64,000 nt of DNA from Selaginella moellendorffii (taxonomy: Eukaryota > Streptophyta > Lycopodiopsida > Selaginellales > Selaginellaceae): the NCBI RefSeq assembly GCF_000143415.4, contig NW_003314277.1, forward strand, positions 585,644-649,643, given 5' to 3'. Below, in pieces: positions 1 to 9,899 of this stretch. A program made the position numbers and the translations under genes. A model generated the notes under the pieces. That model searched no databases and was not told where the DNA came from. It saw only the letters and a program-made list of their open reading frames with translations. How positions within the stretch are numbered: the first letter of the stretch is position 1; every line of letters starts with the position of its first letter.

Positions 1-560
1 TGAAAACTGGATGCGTGAGGTTGGAAGATAGCATAGCGAAAGGTACTTTCCTGAGAAGTAAGCCAAGAGCCGGCGTACCGCTGGTTTTGTCCACTGGGAC
101 TATAGGTGCAGTGACCTTGCAGCGTCCGACAGCAGACACCCTCTTATCATTTTTGCACAGGCGTAAGTTTATTCCCCAGTGAATCGCCATTTTCCAGATC
201 AGACTACCATGCTGGCGAATGACTCCTCCATACAAGTGTGGATCAGGCGCTTCTACAGTTTTGTTGTTGCTTCTCCAAACCCGCCATGCACTGAGCTTTT
301 GATAAGCAGCAGCAACCTCCGTCATGCTAATACCGGTAGAATTTTGAGTTCCATACACGAGTGCTGATGCAATGGAGGTGCTTGTGGCCCATTTGTAGAA
401 GGGGTCGTTTGTTGTCGCAAACACGTTGGTTTCCCAACAAGTTGTACCTGTCTGTTTGATGAGATCAGAATAGAACCCACCTTCTGGCTTCTTTTTGTTC
501 ACACATAACGAGAAGACTAGCAGCACAGCTGTTGCAACTACAATGGCAAATATGAAAATT
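1..560 (-). pseudogene. 5' fragment of the membrane glycoprotein gene (copy of 13481-14038)
   Basis: This is the truncated paralogue of the gene at 12096-14085. It covers the N-terminal part, including the start of the Cys/Asn-rich domain. Compared with the intact copy it has small indels; for example, an extra stretch of about 25 bases near 340-365 breaks the frame. The segment that should carry the first codons is disrupted by the deletion after 560. I see no open frame spanning it. It is best read as a dead duplicate, although the window edge hides what lies downstream. Confidence 0.8.
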
Positions 561-1071
561 GCAAATGATTCTTTCCACTGCCAGTGCCATCAGTTTTGGG
601 TAATTTGAAAAAACAGTAATGCCTATGTGATTTGGAGGGACAACTTTTCCTCGATATTGGATTTGTCGCTCTAATGCATTTTTCCTATATTCTCCGGTAC
701 CTCCCAGAGGTGTCTCATTTGTCCATGGCTTCGTCCCCCATAAGTTCGCTCAAATAAAACATGGGCTCAGAATCGGGACTTGATTTCTTGTTAACACGGT
801 AAGTGGAAAGTGAGTGAAGGTTCACATGAATCTATTCATTTATCTGACTTCCACTCCGAAAGTTATTCTCCTCTGAGGTTACTGTCACGTCGGCCCTTTA
901 TCAGTGTTTAGAAAAAGGAGAAGGTAGAGGACAAAAATTGCCCTTGAATTAGAGCTTCATACCATCCCTGCCGAACTTTAATAAAAATTCTTCCGTAGTC
1001 TCAGAGATGGAAACAAGAACCTTTCGTACTCGGCTTTACCAGTGTGAGCTAGCACGCACTCCCGTGTAGAC

Positions 1072-1080
1072 TATATAAAA
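1072..1080 (+). promoter_or_regulatory. TATA box of the duplicated acid-phosphatase promoter
   Basis: The sequence is TATATAAAA, matching 14708-14716 in the intact copy, about 17 bp before the ATG at 1097. The flanking sequence is also conserved between copies. Confidence 0.6.
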
Positions 1081-1096
1081 CTGGGAAGACTCTCCA

Positions 1097-1303
1097 ATGC
1101 ACACCATGGCATCGTCCACATGTATTCTGGTTGCCTGTCTTGTTGTTGTCCATATGACGGTTTGCTCTCATGCAGTAACTTGTTCCAATTGCAAAGCGGA
1201 CCTCCAAGAGAAGCCTGATTGGATGACCGTGGATCAATTCTGCGGCATTTTCCAGCGTCCTGCAAGAAGAAAACAGCTGGGGAATCTAAGAAATTTCCAA
1301 TGA
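1097..1303 (+). pseudogene. Chimeric ORF: acid-phosphatase N-terminus fused to tocopherol-cyclase-like intron sequence
   Basis: The first 54 residues (signal peptide and mature N-terminus up to GIFQR) are nearly identical to the protein starting at 14733. The frame then runs into sequence copied from the intron next to the second exon of the tocopherol-cyclase-like gene (47853 onward) and stops 14 codons later. It lacks every HAD catalytic motif. It still has the TATA box and signal peptide, so a secreted peptide of about 40 residues is conceivable. Nothing shows it is made; I treat it as a pseudogene. Confidence 0.8.
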
Positions 1304-1657
1304 AGAAATGCAGGCCAACAACACAGAAAAACACCAGGAAGGATTGTAAAACAAGGTATTAGAAGGGAAAACAATAGACCATAGTCGATGAAAGAAAGAA
1401 AAAGAACAGTGGGTGGACGACGTAGAGACTAGAAACCTAGTAAACTATGTTCGATAAAAAAAGGAAACGAATAGTGTAACGAACTATGATCGATGAAAAA
1501 AAGGAAAAGACCAGTGGAGTGGACGACATGGAGACTAGAAAGCGAGTAAACTATGATAAAACTCACACCCGAGATACTCGTAGACTTAAAACAAAACGAA
1601 TGCTAGCAATCTAGGAGTGCGTGAACTATATAAAAAAATAGAACAAGAAAAAAACGA
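1256..1657. repeat. Copy of the tocopherol-cyclase-like intron (47853-48246)
   Basis: Both stretches contain the same run starting GCGTCCTGCAAGAAGAAAAC and the same A-rich internal repeats with GACGACATGGAGACTAGAAA motifs, in the same orientation. The similarity ends where the source intron approaches its own splice donor. It has no independent coding content. Confidence 0.85.
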
Positions 1658-1713
1658 TTATTGTCGGACGCCTGTACGTATGCTTGGCGTATTTGAATCC
1701 ACCATATACGAGC

Positions 1714-1815
1714 TTATGGATAATGGATCATATCAGCTGCGTCCCTGACTGTCTCAGCACCCTGCTGCTCCACTTGGATCTTGAACTTCTCTTCCAGTGC
1801 CATGACAATCTCGAC
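1714..1815 (-). pseudogene. Terminal exon of an acyl carrier protein gene
   Basis: Read on the minus strand, a splice acceptor (TACAG) at 1816-1820 is followed by 33 codons beginning VEIVMALEEKF and ending VRDAADMI plus three residues, then TAA. This is the C-terminal helix region of plastid/mitochondrial type II acyl carrier proteins, directly after the place where the phosphopantetheine DSL motif would be. I could not find the exon with the DSL serine upstream (1820-2500). The fragment is therefore probably an orphan exon, or has a far or unrecognised upstream exon. ACP carries acyl chains in type II fatty acid synthesis. Confidence 0.75.
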
Positions 1816-1819
1816 CTGT

Positions 1820-2650
1820 ATTTACAATATCATATTCATCTTAGAAGGACGTAATTACGTCTTTCTATCCAATATATATGCCTCAAAGTCAACATATATT
1901 GCTACGGTTTAGATAATGATGGTTGTTGAGACACAGAAGTGGAAAAAGTCTTCCACCCCTATCGTTTATCTACCGGTGCCAGAAGCTCTTGCGTATGAAC
2001 GCAAAATATATTGCTTTTCAGAATATATCGCCAACTTCAAACATCATTCATCACATTCATCGTCGCTATCGTCATCGTATGTGAGCTCCTTCAACTCGCA
2101 GCCCTGTGCTCCTAGAATTGGAAAACTTTACCGACAAAGTTGTGCTTCCTGAATGCCTCGCAAGTGTTTTGTACTTGTTCGATGCACGGAGAAAAGGAGC
2201 AGCACGAAGCATTGGGCCGGAGACAGTTTAGCACCGATTCAACAGCCAGCCATGGCTGCGGCAAGTCGAGGAAAATTGGCCTGTAAGCTCTTCCGGAAAT
2301 CCCTATCTCGAACACCAACAGTCACGTTTGCGATTGTTCTCAAAGTCCTTCCTACCGAAAAAAACAAAACGTTGTTAGGATACTAGAGAAGAAAAAAAGA
2401 AAAAAAAAGGAATACTGTCACACAAGAATAGACTAGACTAAACCAAAGAACTATCTGAATAGAGAGAAAAAAGGAGAGAAAAGAAACTTGAGAAACTCGA
2501 GGTTCGAGACGCAGGAAGTTAAGTCTGGAAAAAATCTTGAAGATGGCAGTAAGTTTCGAAAGGAAAGACGATGCTATCAGACAGTGCTAGAATCGTGCAA
2601 AAGACTGTCACTCACTAGACTAAGCCGGAACAAAAGACGCAAAGAACGGC
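1820..2650. other. No recognisable gene; contains a short dispersed repeat
   Basis: Only short unconvincing frames are present. Bases 2172-2228 are nearly identical to 49198-49254 (motif GAGAAAAGGAGCAGCACGAA), in the same orientation. Bases 1672-1712, just downstream of the ACP stop, are repeated at about 44595-44635. Confidence 0.6.
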
Positions 2651-3120
2651 ATGCGCTCGCTTGGATCGGACTTGACAGGAACTTCGCGAGCTTCTCAGCC
2701 TGTAGTCGAAAGGTGGCAGCGGTGTCCTGCACTTGAGCGTGAGGATACCTGCAATGGGTACTCCACAACGGCTCTGGAGCTCGACCAACCGGACGCTCTC
2801 GACCAGGCTCGAGAGCTCCACACAAGATTTTTCCCTGGAGCTGCTGCAGCTGGAGATGTTCCTGAAGCTACTGCTCTCGTCAACATGTATGGGAGATGTG
2901 GGGAGCGTGAGCGATGTCAAGATCGTCTTGATGAGATGGAGCACAGGAAAATCACCCTGGTTACGTACTCGTTGAACCAGCAGTGCCTGGAAGCTCTTCG
3001 TTTCTTTCGGACCATGCTACTCGAAGGCGTCAGGCTTGATAGCTTCATGTGCCTCAAATCGCTGGAGAAGAAGTTGGCTAAGTATCAGTCGAGAAGAAGA
3101 GAAAGAAAGAAAAAACCAAT
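2651..3120 (+). pseudogene. PPR-repeat fragment
   Basis: The open frame contains recognisable PPR pieces in order: an ARELHTRF-type L-motif helix, ALVNMYGRCG, a degenerate DEM..R segment, and CLEALRFFRTMLLEGV..DS. These are typical of plant PLS-class PPR proteins that bind organelle RNA. Only about two repeats remain, with missing residues inside the repeats. There is no start-codon context and no targeting peptide. The frame runs on into the adjoining biotin-carboxylase fragment on the opposite strand. It is a relic. Confidence 0.75.
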
Positions 3121-3127
3121 GGAAGAC

Positions 3128-3400
3128 TTACATCGGCTCCAGTGCGATGAGCAGCATCGAGAATTGAAGTAGTGGAGTAGGCTGGACCGATAAACACTGC
3201 TTCATTGGCTCGATGGACGTGTAGCGAATTTCGAGCAGCAATACCGCCACCATTTTTAATCCCAGGCTATGTGCAGTCTTGATGATCTGGCACGCAATCT
3301 CGCCCCTGTTCGCGATCAGGATCTTCTCGATCGGAGATTTCTCCGTGGGAGGCACTTGAGAGAAAGGATACCTTGCCTGTTGGATACTTATCTTGCTATC
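3128..3400 (-). pseudogene. 5' fragment of methylcrotonyl-CoA carboxylase alpha (biotin carboxylase N-terminus)
   Basis: The minus strand reads [14 protein letters not shown], the invariant start of biotin carboxylases. It then continues through the exon-1 end, and the splice donor GTAAG is still present. It is about 85-90% like 8055-8310, the first exon of the broken gene at 5690-8371. A small deletion after AV (about 3225-3235) breaks the frame. At the residues where the longer copy has its own frameshift (IGPAYST), this copy keeps the frame, so the two copies decayed independently. Confidence 0.85.
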
Positions 3401-3442
3401 TGAGTTAAGTTCCTTGCCAAGCAGTAAAAACATGCTCAACAC

Positions 3443-3934
3443 TCAGCTGTTCATATCAGTCACAGAAAGATCTTTTGCAATGTGGAATGACTAAGGTTCA
3501 AATGATATAATGCCTCCCCTCGTTGCTTTGGCCAAGAAAAACTTGCCATGAACCCCTAAACTTTTGTAAAGGTTTGGTAGTCTCACTCTTTGCAGTTGGA
3601 AATGCCGAAGAGCTTACATTTCTCACTAATAAAAACGAACAAAATAAAAAAAGTCATATGAGTAACACATGAATGGCAACAAATAATAAGCTGTATAGCA
3701 AGGTGATTTTTTCCATCTATGTAAAGCTGCTAGAAAAATAAAAACAAACAAACAAGAAATGGAGCAATCCATAAAAAACTGAAAGCCCATGTTTTGTCTA
3801 ACAGCAAAAAAAAAACGCTTAATAACTTTTTTGGAGTTAAATCTAGTATTCTGAAATTATAAAGTTCTTTCTGATTTGGCTAGAATAATTGTTTAGATTT
3901 ATTGACACAATGTGATTAGACTTATGATACACAC
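3443..3934. other. AT-rich spacer, nothing recognised
   Basis: A/T-rich sequence with no coding similarity or clear repeats. Confidence 0.6.
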
Positions 3935-4372
3935 ATGTGCGTGGGGTCTGGTTTCAACGTTTACTCCAAGGACGTGAGTCCTGTGGACGCTTATCGTGCG
4001 GGGGCGGAGGAATCACGGGGCCTTGCAGGCTTGCCTGACAATTGCTTCGTGGAGCCTTACGCGTCAAACGAGAAATCTTTCGACTCGTTGGTCACTCCGG
4101 ACGTAATTCTCCAGGTTACAACATCAGCCACGCATCCAGTCTATTGGTCCAAGATCCACGAGCTCGTTCAGGGGTTGGATGAGTTGCATGACAAGCTCAA
4201 GCTGGTGCGTCCCAAGCAGTACAAACTCATCTACGTCGTTCCCAAGCCTAGCTTTCAGGGATACACGTACCAGGGCTTCAAGAAAGACGATGCATCCATG
4301 TATCAGAGAGATGTTGCCGGGATGGACAGGGTTCATCAGTATGTGATGACTGTTCCATGGAGTTTGTATTAA
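3935..4372 (+). pseudogene. Crinkler/RHS-type effector family, C-terminal fragment
   Basis: The 145-residue frame contains LPDNCF near residue 33, PDVILQVTTSATHPV near 55-69, YVVPKPSFQGYTYQGF near 101-116 and a C-terminal HQYVMTVPW. The layout (a D...QVT strand pair, then VVP..F, then a final QYV strand) resembles the end of the restriction-endonuclease-like segment of Crinkler-RHS proteins, a family shared by oomycetes, fungi, trypanosomes and some plants. The usual N-terminal NTPase or header domain is absent here. It may be a terminal exon whose upstream exons I cannot see, or a relic. A frameshifted relative lies at 9150-9470. Confidence 0.45.
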
Positions 4373-4575
4373 GCTCTTCAAAAGTGACTAAAACAGAAAT
4401 CCGGTGGCTCTTGTTGCAAACGAATCAAAGTTTAAACTAAAACTTCCGCTCGCGTTACCTTTGCTAAGAACTTCATACTAAAGATCTCCAGGAGTGAGCC
4501 AGAGGTTACCACTTACATCATCTGTAACAATCGAACGATGATCTAAAAGCCTCTTTTTTCTTCCAATGCCGCGCG

Positions 4576-5694
4576 ATGTTGTTGCGATTGAATCCAGAGC
4601 TCAAGGAGCCTCCACCAGTAGCAGCGAGAAAGACCCACGCGCTGGATCCCAAGCGCGTCCACTTCTTCAAGTCCATGCTCAAGCTCCACGGTGACGCCAA
4701 GAACCTGGACGCCGGGCGAGCGGTGATCACCAGCGGCTACCACCGCGACCGCTACCTCTGCAACCTCCTCATCCAGATGTATGGCCGCTGCCGCAGCGTC
4801 CACGACGCCATCGCCGTCTTCCACACCGTGAGCCGCAAGAACGTCTTCACGTGGACCATCCTCATCGTCGCTCACACCCACAACGGCCTCTTCTTCGAGG
4901 CCGTGGAGCTCTTCCGCGAGATGGACGTCCACGGCGTCCAGTCCGACGAGTTCACCTTCTCCGCCATCCTGGAAGCCTGCTCCAACCTCGGCCTCGCCTT
5001 CCTCTCGCTCGGCAAGACCATCCATTCGAGAATCCACCAGCAGGGCCTCAAACTCACGTCCGTCCTGGCGACTTCGCTCATCAGCATGTATGGCCGGTGT
5101 GGCTGCGTCAACCCGGCCGTGAAGATCTTCCACAGCCTCGAGAACCCGACGGTGATATGCTCCACTGCCATGATCGACGCGTATGCCCAGAACGGGCATA
5201 TCGAACAGGCTGCGGAGATCTTCGAGAGAATGCAGCTCCAAGGCCTGGATCCCGACTTGATCGCCTGGACTGCGATGATGACGGCGTATAACCAGCTCGG
5301 GCATGCCAGAGAGGCGCTGCTTCTCTTCCGGAAGATGGACCTCCAAGGTCTCTTGCCGGACAGGTTTGCATTCGTCGCTGCTATTGATGCTTGCTCTAGC
5401 ATCCCGTCACTGGAGCAAGGCACTGTCCTCCACTCTCGCTTGCTAGCCTCGTCGGTGGAATGCGATGGTGTCGTCGGGAACGCGCTGCTAAACTTCTACG
5501 CCAAGGCGGGGCTTGTTCACGAGTCGAGGAGCCTCTTCTCGAGCATGAAAGTGAAGAACGTCGTTGTCCTTGGAACTAGCCTCGTCAACATGTACAGCAA
5601 ATGTGGAAGAAGCGGAAGAAGTCTTCAAGAGGATGCCCACGAAAGATAAAATCTCGTGGACTGCCATGGTGACTGCCTACGCTCAAAACCATGG
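4576..5694 (+). pseudogene. PLS-class PPR gene, frameshifted and truncated
   Basis: The first 340 codons give a clean PPR array: NLLIQMYGRC, NVFTWTILI, AVELFREMDVHGVQ, ALISMYGRCG-type and AAEIFERMQLQGLDPD repeats in regular P-L-S order. Such proteins act in organelle RNA editing or processing. After YSKCG (about 5610) the frame breaks: the repeat continues one frame over as AEEVFKRMPTKDKISW and TAMVTAYAQNH, up to about 5690. There the sequence changes abruptly into the opposite-strand carboxylase gene at a CCATGG. No E or DYW domain follows. The start at 4576 is the first ATG in frame; no strong targeting peptide is obvious. Confidence 0.85.
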
Positions 5695-8371
5695 GAGAAG
5701 CGACGGCTCCCGGTGTGAGCTTGCTGCTACTGCCAGCACTTGTTAATCGTTGAGATGTTTCACAATGGCTTTCTGTATCATAGGCCTCCCGCAACGCTGT
5801 TGTAAAGTGATGGTGCTCGCCGTCCTTCTACACGTGAATGTGATAAGCCGATTTCTGTTGTCCAGAAAATGCCAATTAGATCTAAATTGAAAGGAGAGAA
5901 AACTGCATACCTGCAGATAATAACCATAGCTTATAGTGGAGGAAATGCCATTGATGTCGACAGTTATGTCACAGCCAGAACTAGCAACTCTTTTAGCTGT
6001 GTTTGACACAAGATGAATCTTCCGCAAACTGCACAATATGACTCCACTTGGGGAATAGGCAAAAGGGAAAACAATGCGTCTACCTTTACTAAGAACTCGC
6101 TGTCACTTGAATAAGTGACATCTAAGCTCATCGGTTCGCATGAGAGACTCTCGGACTCAGGCATCCAGTCTAACGAGATCTTCCTGGTATAAGGATTGTT
6201 GACTCGAAAACCAGAAGTTGTATGCCATGGGCCTCCAGTTCTCGATTCTGCACTGGAAATCGTAAATGCTGGCTATCTAAAAACTGCGAGTCGATCTTAC
6301 CTGGTCGTCGAAAACTCTCCCTTACACATACGCCCACGGCCGCTAAAGCAGCGAAAGATTTTACATCTCGCTTGGCTCTTTCGGAAAAATCTAGTAGCTG
6401 TGTTTCCAGGTCCCCAGCCCTGAAAGCCGGATGTTTTGCAAGCTTTTTTAAAAAGTGGATGTTAGTTGGAAGTCCAGCAACCTGGCGAATGCAATGTTAG
6501 TACTCAACAATAATTACAAAAAAAAAGAGCAAACCAACTTGCCTGAAAATTCGAGAGGCAATTATGCAGCTTCGCCAACGCCATATCGCGATCACTACCC
6601 CATACGACCAGCTTGGCTATCATAGGATCGTAGTGGACGCTTACAGCATCACTTTGCTCTACACCCGTCTCAATTCTCACTGCACTGACAAGGTAAACTG
6701 CTTAGGATTCTTCAGGTTTGCCACGAGTACCAGTAGATGAAGCGGTAGGTGGATTATAATGGTAAAGAACTCCAGCAGCAGGTAGAAAACCTCTTGGAAC
6801 GTTTTCAGCATAGACCCGAGCCTCAAACGCATGACCTGCTTAGCTGCGATAATCTTCGGGAATAAATAGTGTAGAGAAGCTACCTTGCAGCGGTATACTC
6901 TTTTGCTCAAGTGGAAGGCTTTCGCCATTTGCGACACGAATTTGCCATTCCACCAAGTCTTGACGCGTCACCATTTCGGTGACAGGGTGCTCAACCTGAC
7001 CAGAAGTTTAATTCAGCATATACAGAAACTAGTGGAAGTCCGTCCTTACTTGCAAACGTGTGTTCATCTCCATGAAGAAAAAATCTCCTGTTGCAGTGTC
7101 GACAATAAACTCGACAGTGCCAGCATTTTCGTAATTCACAGCCTTCGATAGAAAAGAAATTTAGATTTGATAGCAGCAAATCACAAAAGAGGATACCTTA
7201 GCCGCATTGACTGCTGCTTGTCCTATTGAGTTGCGAAAGTCGTCTGACATGAGCGGCTGGAATATAAAAAAAAAACATGGTGAAACAGCAAACAGCATGA
7301 AATATTGTCCTACCGCTGGTGCTTCCTCTATAATTTTCTGGTGGCGCCTCTGAACGCTACAGTCCCGTTCAAACAAATGAACAACGTTACCAAAGCGGTC
7401 GCCAAAGATCTGTCAGCAAGTCTGTGATAAATTTCCAGGTTGAAGAAAATCTCCCACCTGGACTTCTATGTGTCGAGGCTGTGCGATATACTTCTCAATC
7501 AAGACCCTGGTGTCGCCAAACGCAGCAGCAGACTCACGTAGAGCGCTTCTCAAACTGTCCAGAAACTCGTCTCTGCTGTGGACAATCCTCATGCCCTGAA
7601 CCAAAACTTTACAAGAGAAATCAGTAGTGTCGCCAACTTGAAACAAAATACCAAAAAGAAAGCAAAAAACCAACCTTTCCTCCGCCACCAAGAACAGGCT
7701 TGATCAGAACGGGATAGCCAATCCGATCAGCCTCAGATTGCAGCAGCTCGTGGCTCTGATCATCCCCGTGGTATCCAGGAACAACAGGAACATTAGCACC
7801 GCTCATAAGCTTTTTGGAGGCACTAAGGAGTTCCAAGATAGTTCTTATGGTTCTTTGAAGAAAAATGGAGATGGCGTACCTTTTGTCTCCCATCAAGCTA
7901 ATCGCAGCTGCCGAAGGGCCAATGAATGTGATCCCAGACTCGTGGCAAGCCTGCGCAAACTTCGAATTTTCTGATAGAAATCCATACCCGGGATGGATTG
8001 CCTGAGAACAAGTTGGATATGTATGGGTTGAGAAGAAAAGAAATGAAAGCTTACATCGGCTCCAGTGCGACGAGCAGCGTCGAGGATGGAAGTAGTGGAC
8101 AAGTAGCTGGGCCGATAAACACTGCTTCATCGGCTCGACGGACGTGTAGCGAGTTTCGATCGGCATCACTGTAAACCGCCACCGTTTTTAATCCCAAGCT
8201 ACGCGCGGTCTTGATGATCCGGCACGCAATCTCGCCCCTGTTCGCGATCAGGATCTTCTCGATCGGCCGCTGGACTGGAGATTTCTCCACGGGAGGCGCT
8301 TGAGAGAAGGGATTGGCGAGCGAGCTCCAAGATCGCTTGCTCCTCCTCGCAATGGATGTGGAATTTCCCAT
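5690..8371 (-). pseudogene. MCCA: 3-methylcrotonyl-CoA carboxylase alpha subunit, broken, biotinyl domain missing
   Basis: At least 13 exons can be followed with short GT-AG introns (one GC-AG, donor at 6542): 8055-8371, about 7881-8001, 7675-7822, 7458-7595, 7314-7409, 7197-7256, 7050-7142, 6894-6995, 6731-6835, 6543-6679, 6301-6481, 6084-6247 and on. They encode [24 protein letters not shown], the ATP-grasp glycine loop [29 protein letters not shown] and [15 protein letters not shown]. The enzyme is mitochondrial and acts in leucine breakdown. Three defects are visible: a one-base loss after IGPA in exon 1 (about 8117); a TAG in HIHV-stop-KDG near 5838, where Trp is expected; and loss of everything after GAVASPM, so the biotin-accepting AMKM domain is absent. 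The 3' end abuts the PPR pseudogene tail to tail. Confidence 0.88.
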
Positions 8372-9149
8372 GGACGATCGGCAGTGCTAAAGGCGAGCTC
8401 GAGAATGCGTGTCACCTGATCGAATCGAGGCGCCAGGACCGCCGCTGGAGAAAACCCTAGCCTTGAGACACCTTGTCGTGCTTATCCCGTGAAATAGTCT
8501 AATCACTTGAGAAGGAGACCTCTGGAGGGATGAGTGGAGGCTCCACGAATCCATTGCAAGGAGTGATAATATCGACAGCTATCTTGCTAGTTGGTACTGC
8601 GATAGAGAAAATTCAGCTTCGACTCAATGGGGAGATATTTCTTCTTGGACAGTGATGTGCACTGCATATGCCCTGAAAAGGCATTTGCTGGAACTACTGG
8701 ATCATGGCTTATAAACTCGTGAAACACTAACACTGATTTTTATATGACATGGCAGGAGGGTATCCCTGTGAATCTGAATCCGTCCTTGCTTTCTGAGTTA
8801 AGCAAGATAGCAAATGTTGATTGACTTAGAATGGGGATTATGCAAGCTATGTGCGATTAAATGGGGGATTCTGGGCAAAAAATTATGGCCTGGGAACTTG
8901 GTCTCTCTGAGGAACTGAAGCAGTGCAAGTTCCTGGCTCGTGATTCGCAAGAGCAAAGCTCTGGGCGGAGTCCAATCCAAACACCAAGCTTGCACTCACC
9001 ACCGAGTTGAACGATCCATTTGATCCTTGCGAGTGGAGGCTCCGATTTTGCTCTTGGGTCCCTGGAGGTGAAAGGTGGCGGCGTCCAGCGCTTGAGCGTG
9101 ATGCCGGTGTCGGTGAAGCGGCTGCGCGAGTGGAAGGTGTACTCGAGCT
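8372..9149. other. Upstream region of the carboxylase gene with a faint PPR relic
   Basis: Around 8590-8720 the plus strand reads ISSWTVMCTAYA followed by LLELLDHGL, resembling the second helix of a PPR L/S motif. The similarity is too short and broken to define a gene. Nothing else is recognised. Confidence 0.35.
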
Positions 9150-9470
9150 GTGTGTGTGCCGCGGACGAATGAATTTCGCGGACTCGCATGCTTGCCGGAC
9201 TATTGCTTCGGCTTTCAGTTCGCGGACATGATTCTGCGGGTGACCACGACGAGAAGTTGCTGGCCCGAGATCGACGAAGTTGTTCGAGAGCTGGATGATT
9301 TGCATGACAAGCAGCAGCTGCCGCGCCCCGAGCAGTACAAGCTCGTTACGTTGTTCCCAAGTCAATGTTTGAGGGATTCACGTACTGGTTCTTTGAGGAA
9401 GACGATGGAGCTGTGTCTGAGCGACGAGTTGCAGGGATGGATACATGATGACGGTTCCATCGTAGTTCGT
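9150..9470 (+). pseudogene. Second Crinkler/RHS-like C-terminal fragment, frameshifted
   Basis: It is homologous to 3935-4372. The frame has LACLPDYCF, then DMILRVTTT, EIDEVVRELDDLHDK and RPEQYKLV. One base later in another frame follow VPKSMFEGFTYWFFEEDD, RRVAGMD and MMTVPS. The frameshift falls at about 9360. The QVTTS of the other copy is RVTTT here, and the His after it is lost. The flanking sequence upstream also shows weak similarity around 9065-9110 and 2700-2750. It is a relic of the same family. Confidence 0.45.
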
Positions 9471-9572
9471 CTTGAGTTTCAGCATGAATGAGTGAAAATC
9501 CAAATGAAAACTATGAACTTTACCTTGCAAATCATGAATTTTGTTCTTCTCGTACAAGAATCCAACAATGGG

Positions 9573-9712
9573 ATAGAAGTAATCAAGATTCCAACAATGA
9601 AAAAGAAGTTTCAGCATGTCCCACAGGTATGCTTCAGAGCTGTAGCAAAAATGATAGAAGTAATCAAGAATCCAACAATGAGAGGGAAGTTTCAGCATGT
9701 CCCACAGGTATG
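9573..9712 (+). repeat. Two tandem copies of a 59-bp unit (period 81)
   Basis: Bases 9573-9631 and 9654-9712 share ATAGAAGTAATCAAGA and TTTCAGCATGTCCCACAGGT with few differences. A partial third unit (CCAACAATGAGAAAGAAGTA) follows at about 9770. No coding role is evident. Confidence 0.75.
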
Positions 9713-9899
9713 ATTTAGGAAAAATAGAGCTCTGAACTTTGTAATATTCTCGTCCTGCCAAGCACAAGAATCCAACAATGAGAAAGAAGTAATTAAACCA
9801 ACCATTAGCTTTCCGCCTTTAATATCTATGATTAAGATAAAGCAAAAACTCTTAACGTAAACAAAGGTATATTCGTAGGAGCTTGAACCCTAGTTTTTT

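Larger units (their letters stand above)
1..1256. repeat. Segmental duplicate of 13481-14892 (divergent gene pair)
   Basis: Bases 1-560 read almost identically to 13481-14038, and 561-1256 to about 14226-14892; the roughly 190 bp between those two source blocks are missing here. The copy therefore carries the 5' part of the membrane-protein gene (minus strand), the shared upstream region and the first part of the acid-phosphatase exon (plus strand), in the same divergent arrangement. The left end is cut by the window edge, so the duplication may extend further. The right breakpoint lies at a GCG shared with the tocopherol-cyclase-like locus near 47853. Confidence 0.9.

Noticed and set aside
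4543-5346. Long minus-strand open frame (267 codons) opposite the PPR gene
   Set aside because: It is the antisense shadow of a GC-rich PPR array; its acidic low-complexity translation has no domain, while the plus strand has clear PPR motifs.
9378-9767. A 129-codon minus-strand frame with repeated YLWDMLKL
   Set aside because: It is the reverse of the 59-bp tandem repeats; there is no protein family match.
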